Below, piece after piece: positions 12,901 to 26,300 of a stretch of 64,000 bases of DNA; positions within the stretch are counted from its first letter, which is position 1, and every line of letters starts with the position of its first letter. Below the pieces are notes generated by a model. That model saw nothing but the letters and a program-made list of their open reading frames with translations, searched no databases and was not told where the DNA came from. The position numbers and the translations under genes were made by a program. Origin of the DNA: Mytilus californianus (lineage: Eukaryota; Mollusca; Bivalvia; Mytilida; Mytilidae); NCBI RefSeq assembly GCF_021869535.1, contig NW_026262734.1, positions 106,985,088 through 107,049,087 of the forward strand, given 5' to 3'.

Positions 12901-15900
12901 AATATCAAGGCAACGATCGTGATATGAAGCAGCCCTTCTAGTTTGGGTAGTATCCTTAAAAGTCATTGGGATAAATGAGATGCAAGCACTCACTAAAATG
13001 TTGTTTTTCGGGCGACAGGATATCATCAATATATTCGCAGTGAAATTATAAAACTTTGTTAGGTGCTTTTTCTTTTTGCATTTAGGAATGTTCTTGATAA
13101 ATTCAGCTTACTGACTGTCTGTTAAAATTTCAACAACAATCTGAACAAGTATGGTGTCGGTCAAAATGTCCAGCATTTTTATGATAACATCTTTTGTGTA
13201 TTTATTGTCAGTACCAGTAACGTTCTTCACAAAGTTAATACACGGAAGTTGTAAAAGCTTCGTTTAATGAGACGATGTAGACGAGCTTTCAATTGAGAAA
13301 GGGTAAAAGAAGTGAATAGCGTGGAAACATCAAACGTTTTGATATTACCCCAACATATATGTGTTTCCAATATGTTAACCGTTGTACTTTACCTCCTCCA
13401 TCTTTTTTCTGTGGCATTCTGAACGAAAATTCCGGTCCATACTTTTCCCCATGTTTAAAAGTGTTTCCTTTGAAGAAGTAAAAAAATACGTAAAATTAAT
13501 AAATCATTCCAAATTCTGATCTTTTTTTATAATTTCTGTAAAAATATAACAATTAACTTCGAAATGGAATTAAAATATTTGATTTCATCACTGTCTTTTT
13601 ATTTGGCGTTACACATACATGCATGAATTTTTTTTTTTTAACAAAAGTGTATTGCATAATAATAAAAAGTGCAATCCTGGTTTCCTTAACCTTTCTCTTT
13701 TATTGTTATTGAATGTGGATAAACTAATCATAGAAACCATGATTAAAATTGTGCACGCCAGACGAGCGTTTCGTCTACAGAAGACTTACCACTGACAATC
13801 GAATGAATCGATTGTTGTAATGTTTTATTTCTAGAATTCATGTAATATATTTCTCTTTTCGTCGTTTTTCGTTTTTGCCACGTCTTTGATGGTAATGATT
13901 TTAAATATGGATAAACTATATTTTGTTAAAAAAAGATTTTGACTTATGAGATTCCAAATTTCTATGTATCTTTCGTTTCTCTTTTAATGTTTTATTCTTA
14001 AGCTAACATTTCAACAGATTTCCAATTATGAACTTGTGAGTTAAAAGAATCGTAATTCAAAGTACCCGAAAATAAGTGTGTCAAAAATTTAATTTGATGC
14101 AAAAAGTGTGACAGAAATGTTTGTTAGACGAACAAACGGACCGGGTGAATGCAATATAGTGTATTATAATAAAACTATTTGCAGAATCTAACAGTTAGTG
14201 GTGCCCTAAATAATAGAAAGAAAACATTCTGTACTTCTTCAGCATGCAGTTAATTTTTTAAGCTTGAATGAATACAAACAAAATTAATAATAAGCTTTAT
14301 GGTACATGTTAATAAGGAACTCCGTCTACTACATAAATCTACTGCAACGTGTTAGGAAGTCTTACTTTCCAATTTATCAACATAATTTTGAAAAAGAAAT
14401 AAATATAATAAACATAGGAAAGTCTCAATTCCTCAACATTTCAATAAAAAAGTAACGATAGGAAAAATGAAAATGAGAGTGTAGTTTGACTAATGTGTCC
14501 TAAAATATCCAGTGGAAAATATATTAAATACAAATTCAGCAAAAACTTAATCTGACAGGCTCTATACAGTGGATTGATTAAACGAGATTTGGCAGGCTCT
14601 GAAAAAATGCTTTAAACGAGATTTTGCAAAATGAATTAATATTATAAATAAAAAAAAGTAAAGACAGAGAGTATGCCGTATGTGATTAAAATTAATATTA
14701 CTAGTATTCTGTTTCTGTTGGTTTTCAGATTTAAAGTTGAAAATCAAGAGAAATGAAGATAAAAAAAATGGATTATATTTCATTTTAAATCTCTTAATGC
14801 TGAGTTTTGAAGGTACTTATACAACTATATACAAGTTTTATGAGAACTAAACATCACAGATATAAGTAAAAATGTACTAAATTGAACAAAGACAGTTTAA
14901 AGCTAACAATTCTATATACACAAACTATTACGTAGCAAAAATATAAAGCTTACAATAGACACAGAGGATACCTACAATGGTTTGACTGCAAAACCAAACA
15001 ACACCATGTGAGCTAAGCAAGGTTAATCAGCAACAAGTAATACAGCGTGAGGCTTGCATATGTGCTAATAATATATAACAACTGACAATATTACTGTTAA
15101 TATCAATCATACAAGCAAAGCTTATGCTTGGATCTTTATGGCAATACCTCTGTGTGACTCCGATGAAATATATCGGGAGATTTCATTTGTTACCGTCTCA
15201 AAATATCTATGTATTTGTTGTGGTCTGTTTCCTGTTAAATGTATGGTTTTTATGGTTTTTAATATATATATATATTGACAAAAATTGTATGAATAGTTAA
15301 CACTAGTACTGCATCTCATCCAAAATTGAAAGATAAATAACATTTGCAATTTTTATTATTCAAAATGGCACTTGGTTAAGTGGAATTTAGCATGGGGCAA
15401 AACAGGATTTCCATTGACGAGGAAAATATCCCAAAGAGATACAAATGTATTTGGAGATTATTTAGATAATCATACTAGTTTCTTGTCTTTTATCAGTTTG
15501 GCTCTGATACTAGTAGATATAAGGATCAATTAATGACCAACCATCTATTTTTTACCTGTTTCCTAGTTGACGTAAAATTACAGGGAATCAAATGTGTCTC
15601 AGATACCTGTATGTTGCAATGGAGAGGACCGGCCAAATGAAATAAAAACTCAGATAGTATCCATAAAAGAACTACTTTAAATGGTATCATTGCTCAATAA
15701 AGAATATGTAATTTATCATACAACCTTGAAGTTGAGTATATCTTATTTCATATGGCTTTTAAATGGCTAAATAAATATCAAAAGTACTTTTTTCTTTTCA
15801 AAATAAACATTGCACCTTAAATGTATCAGTACACAAATTATCAAGTAATAAGATTTATTTCCCCACTAAGTTGAAACTGGTTGAGTGCTTCACGTATGAA

Positions 15901-18900
15901 TCGAAAGAACGGCTTATGTAATCTATTTTGAAAATGCAGAAGTATTTATTACTTATTTTGGCGAGTCTGCCATTATTCCTATTGGTCAACTGACTTCGTC
16001 AACATGTCCGATTGCATTAGTATATATGTATACAATAAAATTAGTAATATATTAAATAGATTATACTGAATAAGCATCGATAATTGATCACACAAAATGT
16101 CATTGACGTATTGTAATAATCCAATTTTAAATAGTTTACTAAGGCTTTTCTTCCTCAGGAATAGATTACCTTAGCTGTGTTTGGCAACACTTTTAGGAAT
16201 TTTTGGTCCCCAATGCTCTTCAACTTCGTACTTTATATTGCCTTTTTAACTTTTTTTTATTCGAGCGTCACTGATGAGTCTTTTGTAGACGAAACGTGCG
16301 TCTGGCGTAAATACAAAATTTCAATCCTGGTATCTATGATGAGTTTATTTACACAATTTTCTTCTCTTTTATTGCATGCAAATATGACTGACTTAGGTAC
16401 TTCCCTTCAAATAAATTCCTTGGAAGCATGCATTTTTCGCCTTTTTTTGTTTCCTCAATTAGTATTTTTTTACCTTCATAACGGTGATGTAAACATGGTA
16501 AACAATAATAACCTCCGTCATTGATTAAGAAAGGGTTTTCTTTAGGTTTGAGTACTAGTACAAGTATGTTAATTTGAGACAATGAGTTAAAAGAAATTAT
16601 AAAGTATAATAAGAGCTACATTTACATATTAACAGGGATAATATCATTTAACCAGAAAAAACCATTCGGTGCTGACATATTTGAATAATGATAGATTATA
16701 TTGTTACTTGATCAAATTACCTACTATTCATTAAAAAGGGTATTCGACTGAAATCTCACCTTCCATGAAATGTTCTCTTGGTCTGGAATAATCAGTGTTA
16801 AATCCCTCTTTATAACCAGAATGTGGTATATGAATAACCTGTGTTGATTTATCATTATTTCCAAAGTTATTGTTTTGTAAATTGATAACCCTGACTTGGC
16901 CCCTGTTGCTATAACCATTGTTGTTAGACACATGCCCATTAAATCGATGGTTTGATTTATGAGGTATATCCATCCCTTCACCGTGCATTAAGGTAGGCAT
17001 GTCATGTAGACTTTTGACTCCTGGTAGTCCAACTTTTGCATCTGCAGCAAGATATAATTCATTCGATCCCAAAGACCGCATTTTTCCATTATTATCTTGA
17101 ATGAGGATCTCTGTTCCAAGATGATATGGTTGTTGCACTGTTGAAACTGAAATGCAGGAAACATTGCCAGGTATTGTATGCTGAATACTACCATATTAAA
17201 GGGGGATAAATTATAAGACAAAGGAGGACACAAAACAAAATGACAAATATTTTAAATAAAAAATTGCGTCAAACAAAATACCGGTAGATCCAAATTAGAG
17301 ACAACAGTAGTTCACAAATATTCAAACCTAATAAATGCATTTGTAACCCATCAATAAAAAGATACCAAAACAGAAACAGAAGGAATCGCATGAACTCCAA
17401 ATGGAGAGAGAACGGATGCGTAGACGCGGCATGGTTGCTATGTATGTATCCCCTACCATGCGACTATTTTCAGTCATATTTCACAATAAATAAATAGGAC
17501 ATAATCGGTAAATTTACAGATCAGACACCATTCTGGTATTAAAATAACGAACACCGTGAGTTAGTTGTGATGCAGAAAACTCGTATCAGTCTATCAACTT
17601 GTGATGTTGATCGTAAAACTTATGTGGCGTCAATTTCAGTCGTCAAACCTGCTGGAGCAGTGAATATAAATATGCAAAAGCGAAACGCATCAAATTAGAT
17701 ATGTAAGCCCAATACGATTAAGCAGCGAGTATGTTTCTTCTGAGATTTGGAAAGTTAACAATGGAAAAGCTGAAATCATCACGTTTGTCATAGTTCATAG
17801 TTTGAATTCGTGCGTCGGTGTTATTATCAAGGAAACGATCAAGATATTTAGCAGACCTTCTGGTTTAGGTAGTATCCTTAATCGTAAATTTCAAGTTCTC
17901 TGGGAAATATGATATGTAAGCACTCACAAAAATTTGACATATTGAGTGACAGGATATCATTAAAGTAAAAAAAACACTGCTTCAATTCGCAGATGTAGAC
18001 GATATTTCAATTGAGCATGAGGATTATTGGTGTAGAGCGTAGAGAAATATAAACATTTAATTTCACCGAAAAAATGGAATGCTTGTGATTTAGGGTTTTA
18101 CAGATGATCTTTAGAATTTTTAAGTAATTAACATATACAACTGGTTGAATGTGCCTCCTCACACTAGTTTTAATGTCATAGTTCACTGTAACGAGAATGG
18201 CAGTAAGAACATAAAAAAGATGTTAAGTCGAATATCTAGACGACCTGGCTATATATCGTTCTTTATAAAATTGGTGTAAAAGTTGAATATTGTATATTCA
18301 TTATTTTGCGTTGGGTACCAATTTTTGTGGCTTTCGTGGGTACCACGAATTTAAATGTTCAACATTGTTTTCAGACTTTGGCAAAACTACAAAATTAAAT
18401 ATCCACGAAAGTGTAAGTTTTCCAAATTGGTACCCACAATGATAAATGAATACAGTTAAAACGGTAGATGTTTTCGTCCTTTTTATGTTCACACCACAGA
18501 GAGAAGGGTGGATTAGCGATTATCTAAAATTATCCTTCGTGAAAGATGTAGGGATATATATGAGATTACCAGATTAGCTATGACTTCAAAGGTCCTTTAA
18601 ACTATTAGTAAGGCATTCCAATTTACGATTTTGTTTTATTATGAAATGGAATTGTTTCAGACTTTGTATACCGGAAGAACAACACATTTGTGGTGAAAAC
18701 GCATCTACACCACGAGCTTTTGTAGTGGGTAAAAACTCGTGTTCTCATGGTATATCGTATAAATAAAGGCAACAGTAGTTTATCGGTGTTCAAAAGTCAT
18801 AAATCGATTAAGAGAAAACAAATCCGGGTTGCAAACTAAAACTGAGGGCAACACATCAACTATAAGAGTAAAACAAAGGAACAACAGGAACACTGATGTG

Positions 18901-21900
18901 CAACAAAAACAAACGCCAACATTCATAGAAACGAACTATTTGATAACAACTGCCATATTCTTGACTTGGTACAGGACATTTTAAGAAAAAAATGGTGGGT
19001 TGAACCAAGTTTTATGGCTTGCCAAACCTCCCGCTTATATGACAATGTTAAGAAATATCGCTAAAATGACAACAGTACGTGACAGAAATACAGCACAAAC
19101 ACACGCAAGAACACTCATCACAGAGAAACGCACAAACAAATAATATAGTTTTTGAAAGAGTATAGGCTAAAGATTTAGGTTAAGTTAATTTAGATTTTTT
19201 TTTAATTTTAACACTTATGTTTCTTTTTTTGACATAGCTTTGATATTGTTTTTGTTTATTTTCCAGTAATTTAGAGTTATTTATATGCTCATAATAACGT
19301 TAAAGGTACCAATATTACTGCACCAGTAAACTTCACCTTATTTTGGTTTTTTATACGTTTCTAATTCAACTTTTAGACAGTTTTAATCACAATTTCTTTC
19401 AAGCTGATAACTGTGCTTCGGGACATTTGTAACTCATTTATATGAACTCGTTGTTTTGAACTATAATTAGGTCTAAACAATAGGATAATCCCTTACTAAG
19501 AACATGATTTCATTCATTCTTCACAATTAAAAAAAAAATCTTACATTAATTTCATTAGTCGAGAGCACTTAGCTATTCTAAAGGTGAAACAGTCCTTGGA
19601 CCATCATTAGCATGCATTGTTTATATTATTCCCGACAGATCCGTGGTAAGTCAAGTCCGTTTTGCTCAAGTTAAGTTGAAGTATTCTCTTGAAGATTTAC
19701 GATAAGAACCTTTGCTTTAGGTCTCATTGTGACCAGCAACGCCCTATAAAGATTTATTTTTAATAATACCAGTCAATTTACTTAAGATGTTAATTTAAAA
19801 GAACGTAGGGGTCCGAAGAAAAATGGGACGCATTTTAAATAGAAGGTGAATAACAGACTGTTTTAAAGACAAGGTCCACCAGCATTTAATACTACTTTCT
19901 GTAATGTGCCACGCATTTCTAGCTGTAAAATCACTACATTTTAGGCAGAGTAAAGATAAATTCTGGTCGGTTTTCCTTTCTTCTTTCATTCATTGAAGTC
20001 ATAAATAGAAATTATTTCTTATAACATTGAACGACACCACTTTTTCTGCAGAAGATTAATTTTAACCAACCATGTACCTTCGCTTGTTATGTAGGCTTAA
20101 ATATTCGGAAATTGAAAACCTTATTCACGTGCTAATGTAATCGAAAATGACCAAATATGTAGCAAAACCAGGACAAACGTATAGTCAAAACCAGGACAAA
20201 CGTATAGTCAAAACCAGGACAAACGTATAGTCAAATCCGGAGAAAGAAACAGAAATATGCATGAGCGCAATGCAATTCGTAATTTCAATAAAAATCTGAA
20301 AGAGGAACAAATCTTTTAAACAGTTTTTATGATACTTAATTAAACTGTTTTTGTTCTGATATCTCCCTTATTTGGATTAGAGTGATTAAATACCGAACAG
20401 TTGTTTCGCCTGACTACAATTGCTAGGCAGCTAAACAACTATGATATCACTTGACCGGCATGTATTTGTGGCGTCTGTTTGATATTGTTGTCCTTAACAA
20501 TGATAATAGTGCATTTATATTAATTTTTTTTCGAATGTGGGACATACCTAAGAAAAATTCAATCTCATAAATCGATTTCAAATTAGCAAAACGAAATGAC
20601 AAAAACCGAAAATCGACCAAAAAGAAAAACAACAGTGTGCAAAGCACAAACCTCAGTCTTTATAGTGTTCTTGAGTTTTATAGAAAACTATAAAGACTGA
20701 GCAACACGAAAACTTGGGGTAATCATATGTGCCTGAATGGGTAATCATCTCCAGCTTCCCATGTGAAACCCGTCATGTTACTCTCATAAAATACGTTGTT
20801 AAGGTATACTAAGTGATTAAGAACCACACAATAACGGATTGGTAATTGACCCTTATCTAACTCTAAGACAGCACCCGTGTTAAAACCGTCGTTCATGTAA
20901 ATTTTCTAATAGCGTATTTATTTATCTAAGTTTAGATTAATTTGACAATACGACTGCATTTATATTGAATTATCTATTTAATCAAACTGATATTTTTGAA
21001 TCAAAGGCAATTCAGGTTACATACTTATACATGTTATAACTTAAAGGTGAAATTGAAAAAAATATATCTATTTTGGTGGTTTGAACAATTTTTTCAGGCA
21101 TGTCACTTTTCAGTTATATAGATGTTAACCAAATTGCCGATAACATCACTCCATGTCATATTGTAAATTAACATGTATACGCTATACTCATAGCAATAAA
21201 GTGGTAAATTAGTTACAATTTTATTGCTATGAGTATAGTGCATACATGTATCTGGTATTTGTTTTATACGTTTTAATTTTTGCAAGGACATATATACGAG
21301 TATCCCTTGCACCTGACAATTTGTTATGTAGTTTTGATGAAAGAGCATTTATCATACAGTTTTACGTGGCAATAAAAAAGCTATCGTGCGAAAGTCGTTT
21401 AGAGATATTATCCATCAATCAAATTAATTTGTCTCTGGTATCATCAATAGGAAATAATTGTCGACAGCAAATTATTCTTTTTCTTTGTATTTTGGTTCTT
21501 TGTCATACTCTTTGTACATGTAAAGAAATTTATACCTGGTTTTATATTTAAGTTTATTTTTTCTAAATGACATTAGAAGGAGTGCTCATTTGCATATATT
21601 CTCGAAAGAATATGTTCTATGTAGTTTTAGATATCTTAACATCCAAGACTTGTAGCTCAGCTCAACCTTCTGATCATATACCTTATATAAAGATACCCAA
21701 CATTATAATTGAAACTTAAAAATCCCTTTTGTAAACTTGTATAAGTTGATTGTAATGGCGAGTTATACTGAGAAGAAAACAATCCATAACACATGTCTAT
21801 ACAATTTTGAGTTAAATCTCATGATTTCAATAGACTTCTTAACACACAAGAGTCCTCCATTTAAATAAACAGGGTATATCACTACATGCATGGTTATGTC

Positions 21901-23276
21901 AAGTCATTTCATTTCAAGTCAGGTTTCTTCAAAAGTGATGATTTTCTAAAAATTTGTTTGACATTTCACAGTGATATCATACTTTAACTTTGTTTAAACC
22001 TGTTTATTTACTTTTGACTTTAATTATTTATCCCTTGTAATTTTTTATTAACTGTGTATTTGCATTCAGGTGTCACAGGTCAAATTTATTCGTTCATTGT
22101 GTGTTAATTTACGTTTTTTATTGAGTTAAGCCTTCCAATTGATATTTTATAGTGTGTTTTTCTATGTTGTGATGTTATACTATTGTTTCAGAAAAGGGAG
22201 AAGGTTTGGTACCATTAAAACGTTTAATCCCGCTGCAAATGTTTGCACCTGTCCTAAGTCAGGAATCTGATTACAGTAGTTGTCGTCTGTTTATGTAGTT
22301 CATACGTGTTTCTCGTTTCTCGTTTTTATATAGATTAGACCGTTGGTTTTTCCGTTTGAATGGTTTTACACTAGTATTTTTTTTGGGGGCCCTTTATAGC
22401 TTGCTGTTCGGTGTGAGCCAATGCTCCGTGTTGAAGGCCGTACCTTGACCTATAATGGTTTACTTTTATAAATTGTAACTTGGATGGAGAGTTGTCTCAT
22501 TGGCACTCATACCACATCTTCCTATATCTATGAAGAAATCTGATGCTTCGTGTATGGAGATTGCCTTGCACTCTTCACGTAAAAATCCAGTGTTACAACT
22601 CTTAGGTCTGGGGACGGGCTGTCTATCCAAGATGACCTCATTTTCCAGGGTGGGTCAAATTTTATCCAACGACCCATTCATCGACCCAACGTGCAGAGCG
22701 CCTATCTTTAAGATTCGTTGTCAATTTATTTTTTGTCCTTAATGTGCATGAAATTATTGCCAATGGACATTAAGCGAAGAACAATTAACCAATTAATCTA
22801 AACAAGTTAAGGCTATTAAGTTTAAACTTTAAAGCTGAACTATTTGTAATTGGACCATTTCTTCTAACACTTACTAATTCAGAATCAAACTCAGGCTTTC
22901 TGAAAATACCTTCGGGAAAGGGCTAAAATTATTCAACATATGAAACAGACGAGGAGATACCAAGCGGTTAATAAAAAAAACCATGAGTCGTAGAACATCA
23001 GACAACACCATGGCCAAGAAAACCTTAGTATGTTATCTACGACTGTTTTTATATCCCCTGTATTTATAATGTCTTGGGCGTATCCGTTAAAGCCAGTGGG
23101 GAAATAATAGCCATCGACACAAAAAAAGAAACAACGCCTAGAGTCAAGATTTCAGATGTTTTGTTTTTATAATGTGATTGTCTAGATAGTCATTGAAGTA
23201 TTCGTGACTATGTATTTTGTAGGTAAAAAAGCATTAACAAAAATACCGAATACCAAGGTAGATTCAAAAAGTGTGT

Positions 23277-23310
<34 letters not shown>

Positions 23311-26300
23311 GGTCCATAAAACCTGACAAAATCAAACGTGAGACTATATCAACCAACGGTACGTATGAAAACAGCTGTCATATTCCTCACTTGGTAAAAG
23401 CATTTTCCGATATATTTTTCGTGTCACTATATTCATATGGCGTCTTGAGGGCAACAGCCGAGTCAGGACGTACACTTGATAATGTTGTATATAATACGTA
23501 ACACTTGTCATTTATAGTCATTTCATTATCATGTATATCATCTGGTTTCTCTGTTAAGTCTTTCCTAATACCTACTCACCTGTGTCAAAGTCTTTCCTAA
23601 TACCTACTCACCTGTGTCAATTGTTCGGCTATCTGTATTTATTAACAGTATAAATAGTTTATTAATTATAAGTTATTTTTATCCTTTTTAAAAAAAGTTC
23701 AACAAAAAAAGTAAATAAAATTTGGAAAGATTCGACAAAATTTCATTATTTATCCATTCAGTGTATAAGAAGAGCAATTGTTTCCAAAACCAAAGTTTTT
23801 ATCTGAAGTAATGCTGTCTTTAAGGTGTCCTTCGATGCAACCTTTGACAAAAACACATAAAAATTATGGACATTGCCCCAAAACCAGTCTGGCTTCTTCA
23901 ACAACAACGTACAGTGGTTATAAGCATTTTGATTTTACAGGAAATATGTACAATTGTTGCAAAATGTTTGAAGCATATAATATAGACATTTTGATTTTCA
24001 AATTCAATTAGGTTCTAACAACTTCAGGCCTTGCGGTTATAAAACTTTCGAGCACGATTTTCGTACTCGGACTCAGAAATCAACCAATCAAAATCATGGA
24101 TTTGGTGTTTCGAGCACAAATTTTGTACTCCGAGTACTGAGTAAACTTTTATGACCGAGAGCCCTGATGTTGACCCTGTGAGTAAAACAAAAACAGTGGA
24201 TATGAGTCTTACTGCTGTATTCTGCATTATAATGTAATGTGATGTTTTTATTTGTCAGTAGAATCTTTCAGATTTAAATTTGGAAACAAGATAGTTTGAT
24301 TAGGTAAAAACTGAAAATATCCGAATGAGGATCTTGTCACAAAGTAACATTCAAAAGCGTTAAAAACAAATTCATTCAATTTCATGGTCAGAAAAAAACA
24401 GTTAAAATTTAAAAAAAAGTAACTTACCTCTGGCGTCAGTTTCCAAAATTGTGTCTGAAATGTTAAACAAAATGTATTTTATAATGTATTATATCTATCA
24501 TTAATATCCATGCCCATGATCAACCAAGGGTGTGGAGTCCCTCCGATCTACAGTTGAACTTATCCACATAATTTTTTTTTTAATTGCACATTTGTCGACG
24601 ATATAAGGAACTAAATATGCTTAATGGTAAAACCAATAATTACAGTAAAGAAAATTTTGACTTTCACGTTTTTTGTCTCCTCAAAGATGCTTTATATACT
24701 TAATTTGACTGTTCAAATATTGGATGGATCCATATGTTTTTAAACGTCCAGTGTCAAATATGCGAATATTTATAATTAATATGTACTTAACCCTCACGTA
24801 GAGCCGAATTTTAAACATGTAAAGACAAGTCAACAGGAAGACATGACAGGATGAGGACACCCTACCCGGACACATTGTTTTGGCTTTGAGCTGACAATAG
24901 AAGTAGCAAGCAACAATATTCAAGTCTTTTGTTTGACCCTCAGGTGTTCGAACCAACGACCACCTGCGATCGAGGTGAAAAAGCTGCCAAGAGATCACCA
25001 AGGCTTTAAGGTTACCAGTTATCGTTCGGCCTGAATGTTCCTGATGAAATTATTCTAGGAACAATGATGTTAGGACTAAATGGGTGTCATCGGTTTTATC
25101 ACAATCATTGAAGCTATGATTGACTTTTGAAGCAAACTGTGTTGTATGATTGATTGATTGATTGATTGATTGGTGTTTAACGCAACTTTCAGCACTATTG
25201 GCTTTTATGTGGTGGTAAGTTTTTATTGGCGGAGGATGCAAGAGTGCACCACCGACCTTCGGTAGGAAAACTGACAATCCTATAGTTATTTAAGATTAGA
25301 GTCGAACGCACCTGCCAGGTGAGGGATTCGAACTCACAACCTCAGTGTTGACAGGCTAATATGGTATATGAATAATAATAAGGTGATGGGACCGAGATCA
25401 TTTTTCCTATGATTTTTGGAAATTAACATTTTTTTCTATTTTATTTCAATATGATTGATTACAACTATCGCTGTATAAAATGATATAAAAGATAATCAAT
25501 TATCAAAGAAAATTGTAGAAGAAACTAATTTTAATTGTATATTATATTTTGAAATAAATTATTGCAATGTGGTATATTTCAACAATCAAAATGCAACATT
25601 TGTCATATAAGTTCGTATGATATATCATCTTCCTGACTTCAAATCAAAGGTACCGTTCTTCATAATTCATTACTTATCATCAGTCTTGTGTCAATTAAGT
25701 TTTATTACATTAAAAATTATAGAAAAAACATTATTCAAACACCTTTCACGATTTACATAAAATATCTGTACTCGCCTTCTCCTCGCCTGCAATAAACTGA
25801 ACACTAGTAACAAACCAATTGTGGAAAGCATGCAAGCCGTAAATGTATTGAACAGATTAAGTCATCTGCGACACTTTCCAATTTGATTGATCTTGTTTAT
25901 TTGCTGTGTGAAGACCGTACAAAGTTTTCCGTGCATGAGGTGCATGAGGTGCATGCCATTTAATTTTTCCAGATTTTTTTTTTGGCGTATTTGTATTGTT
26001 GAAATATCTTCTCTTATGTGTAATGCTCAACTTTTTCTTTTTCGGTCTGTACATTTATAAAAATGGCATTGTGATTTATAGTCCAACTGAAAGATTTGCC
26101 CTATAAATAATTGTTTTTCGAGAGTTATCTCATAAATGTCTTTTTGCATGTGTCCTGAGATAGGCTAAATGTTTGTTAAGTTCTGAATTTAATAGTTGGA
26201 TAGTCAGGCAAATTATCACATACAAAGAATGGTGTGGTTTGATTTTTCGTGGAACCTACACCTTATCTGTTAAATAACGTTTAAGTAAAACGCACAAAAT

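Noticed and set aside
25321-25341. TTCGAATCC B-box motif as a genuine tRNA gene
   Set aside because: No cloverleaf or anticodon arm is present and the body and ATCA tail identify a SINE. The same applies to 27,408, 33,611 and 56,447.
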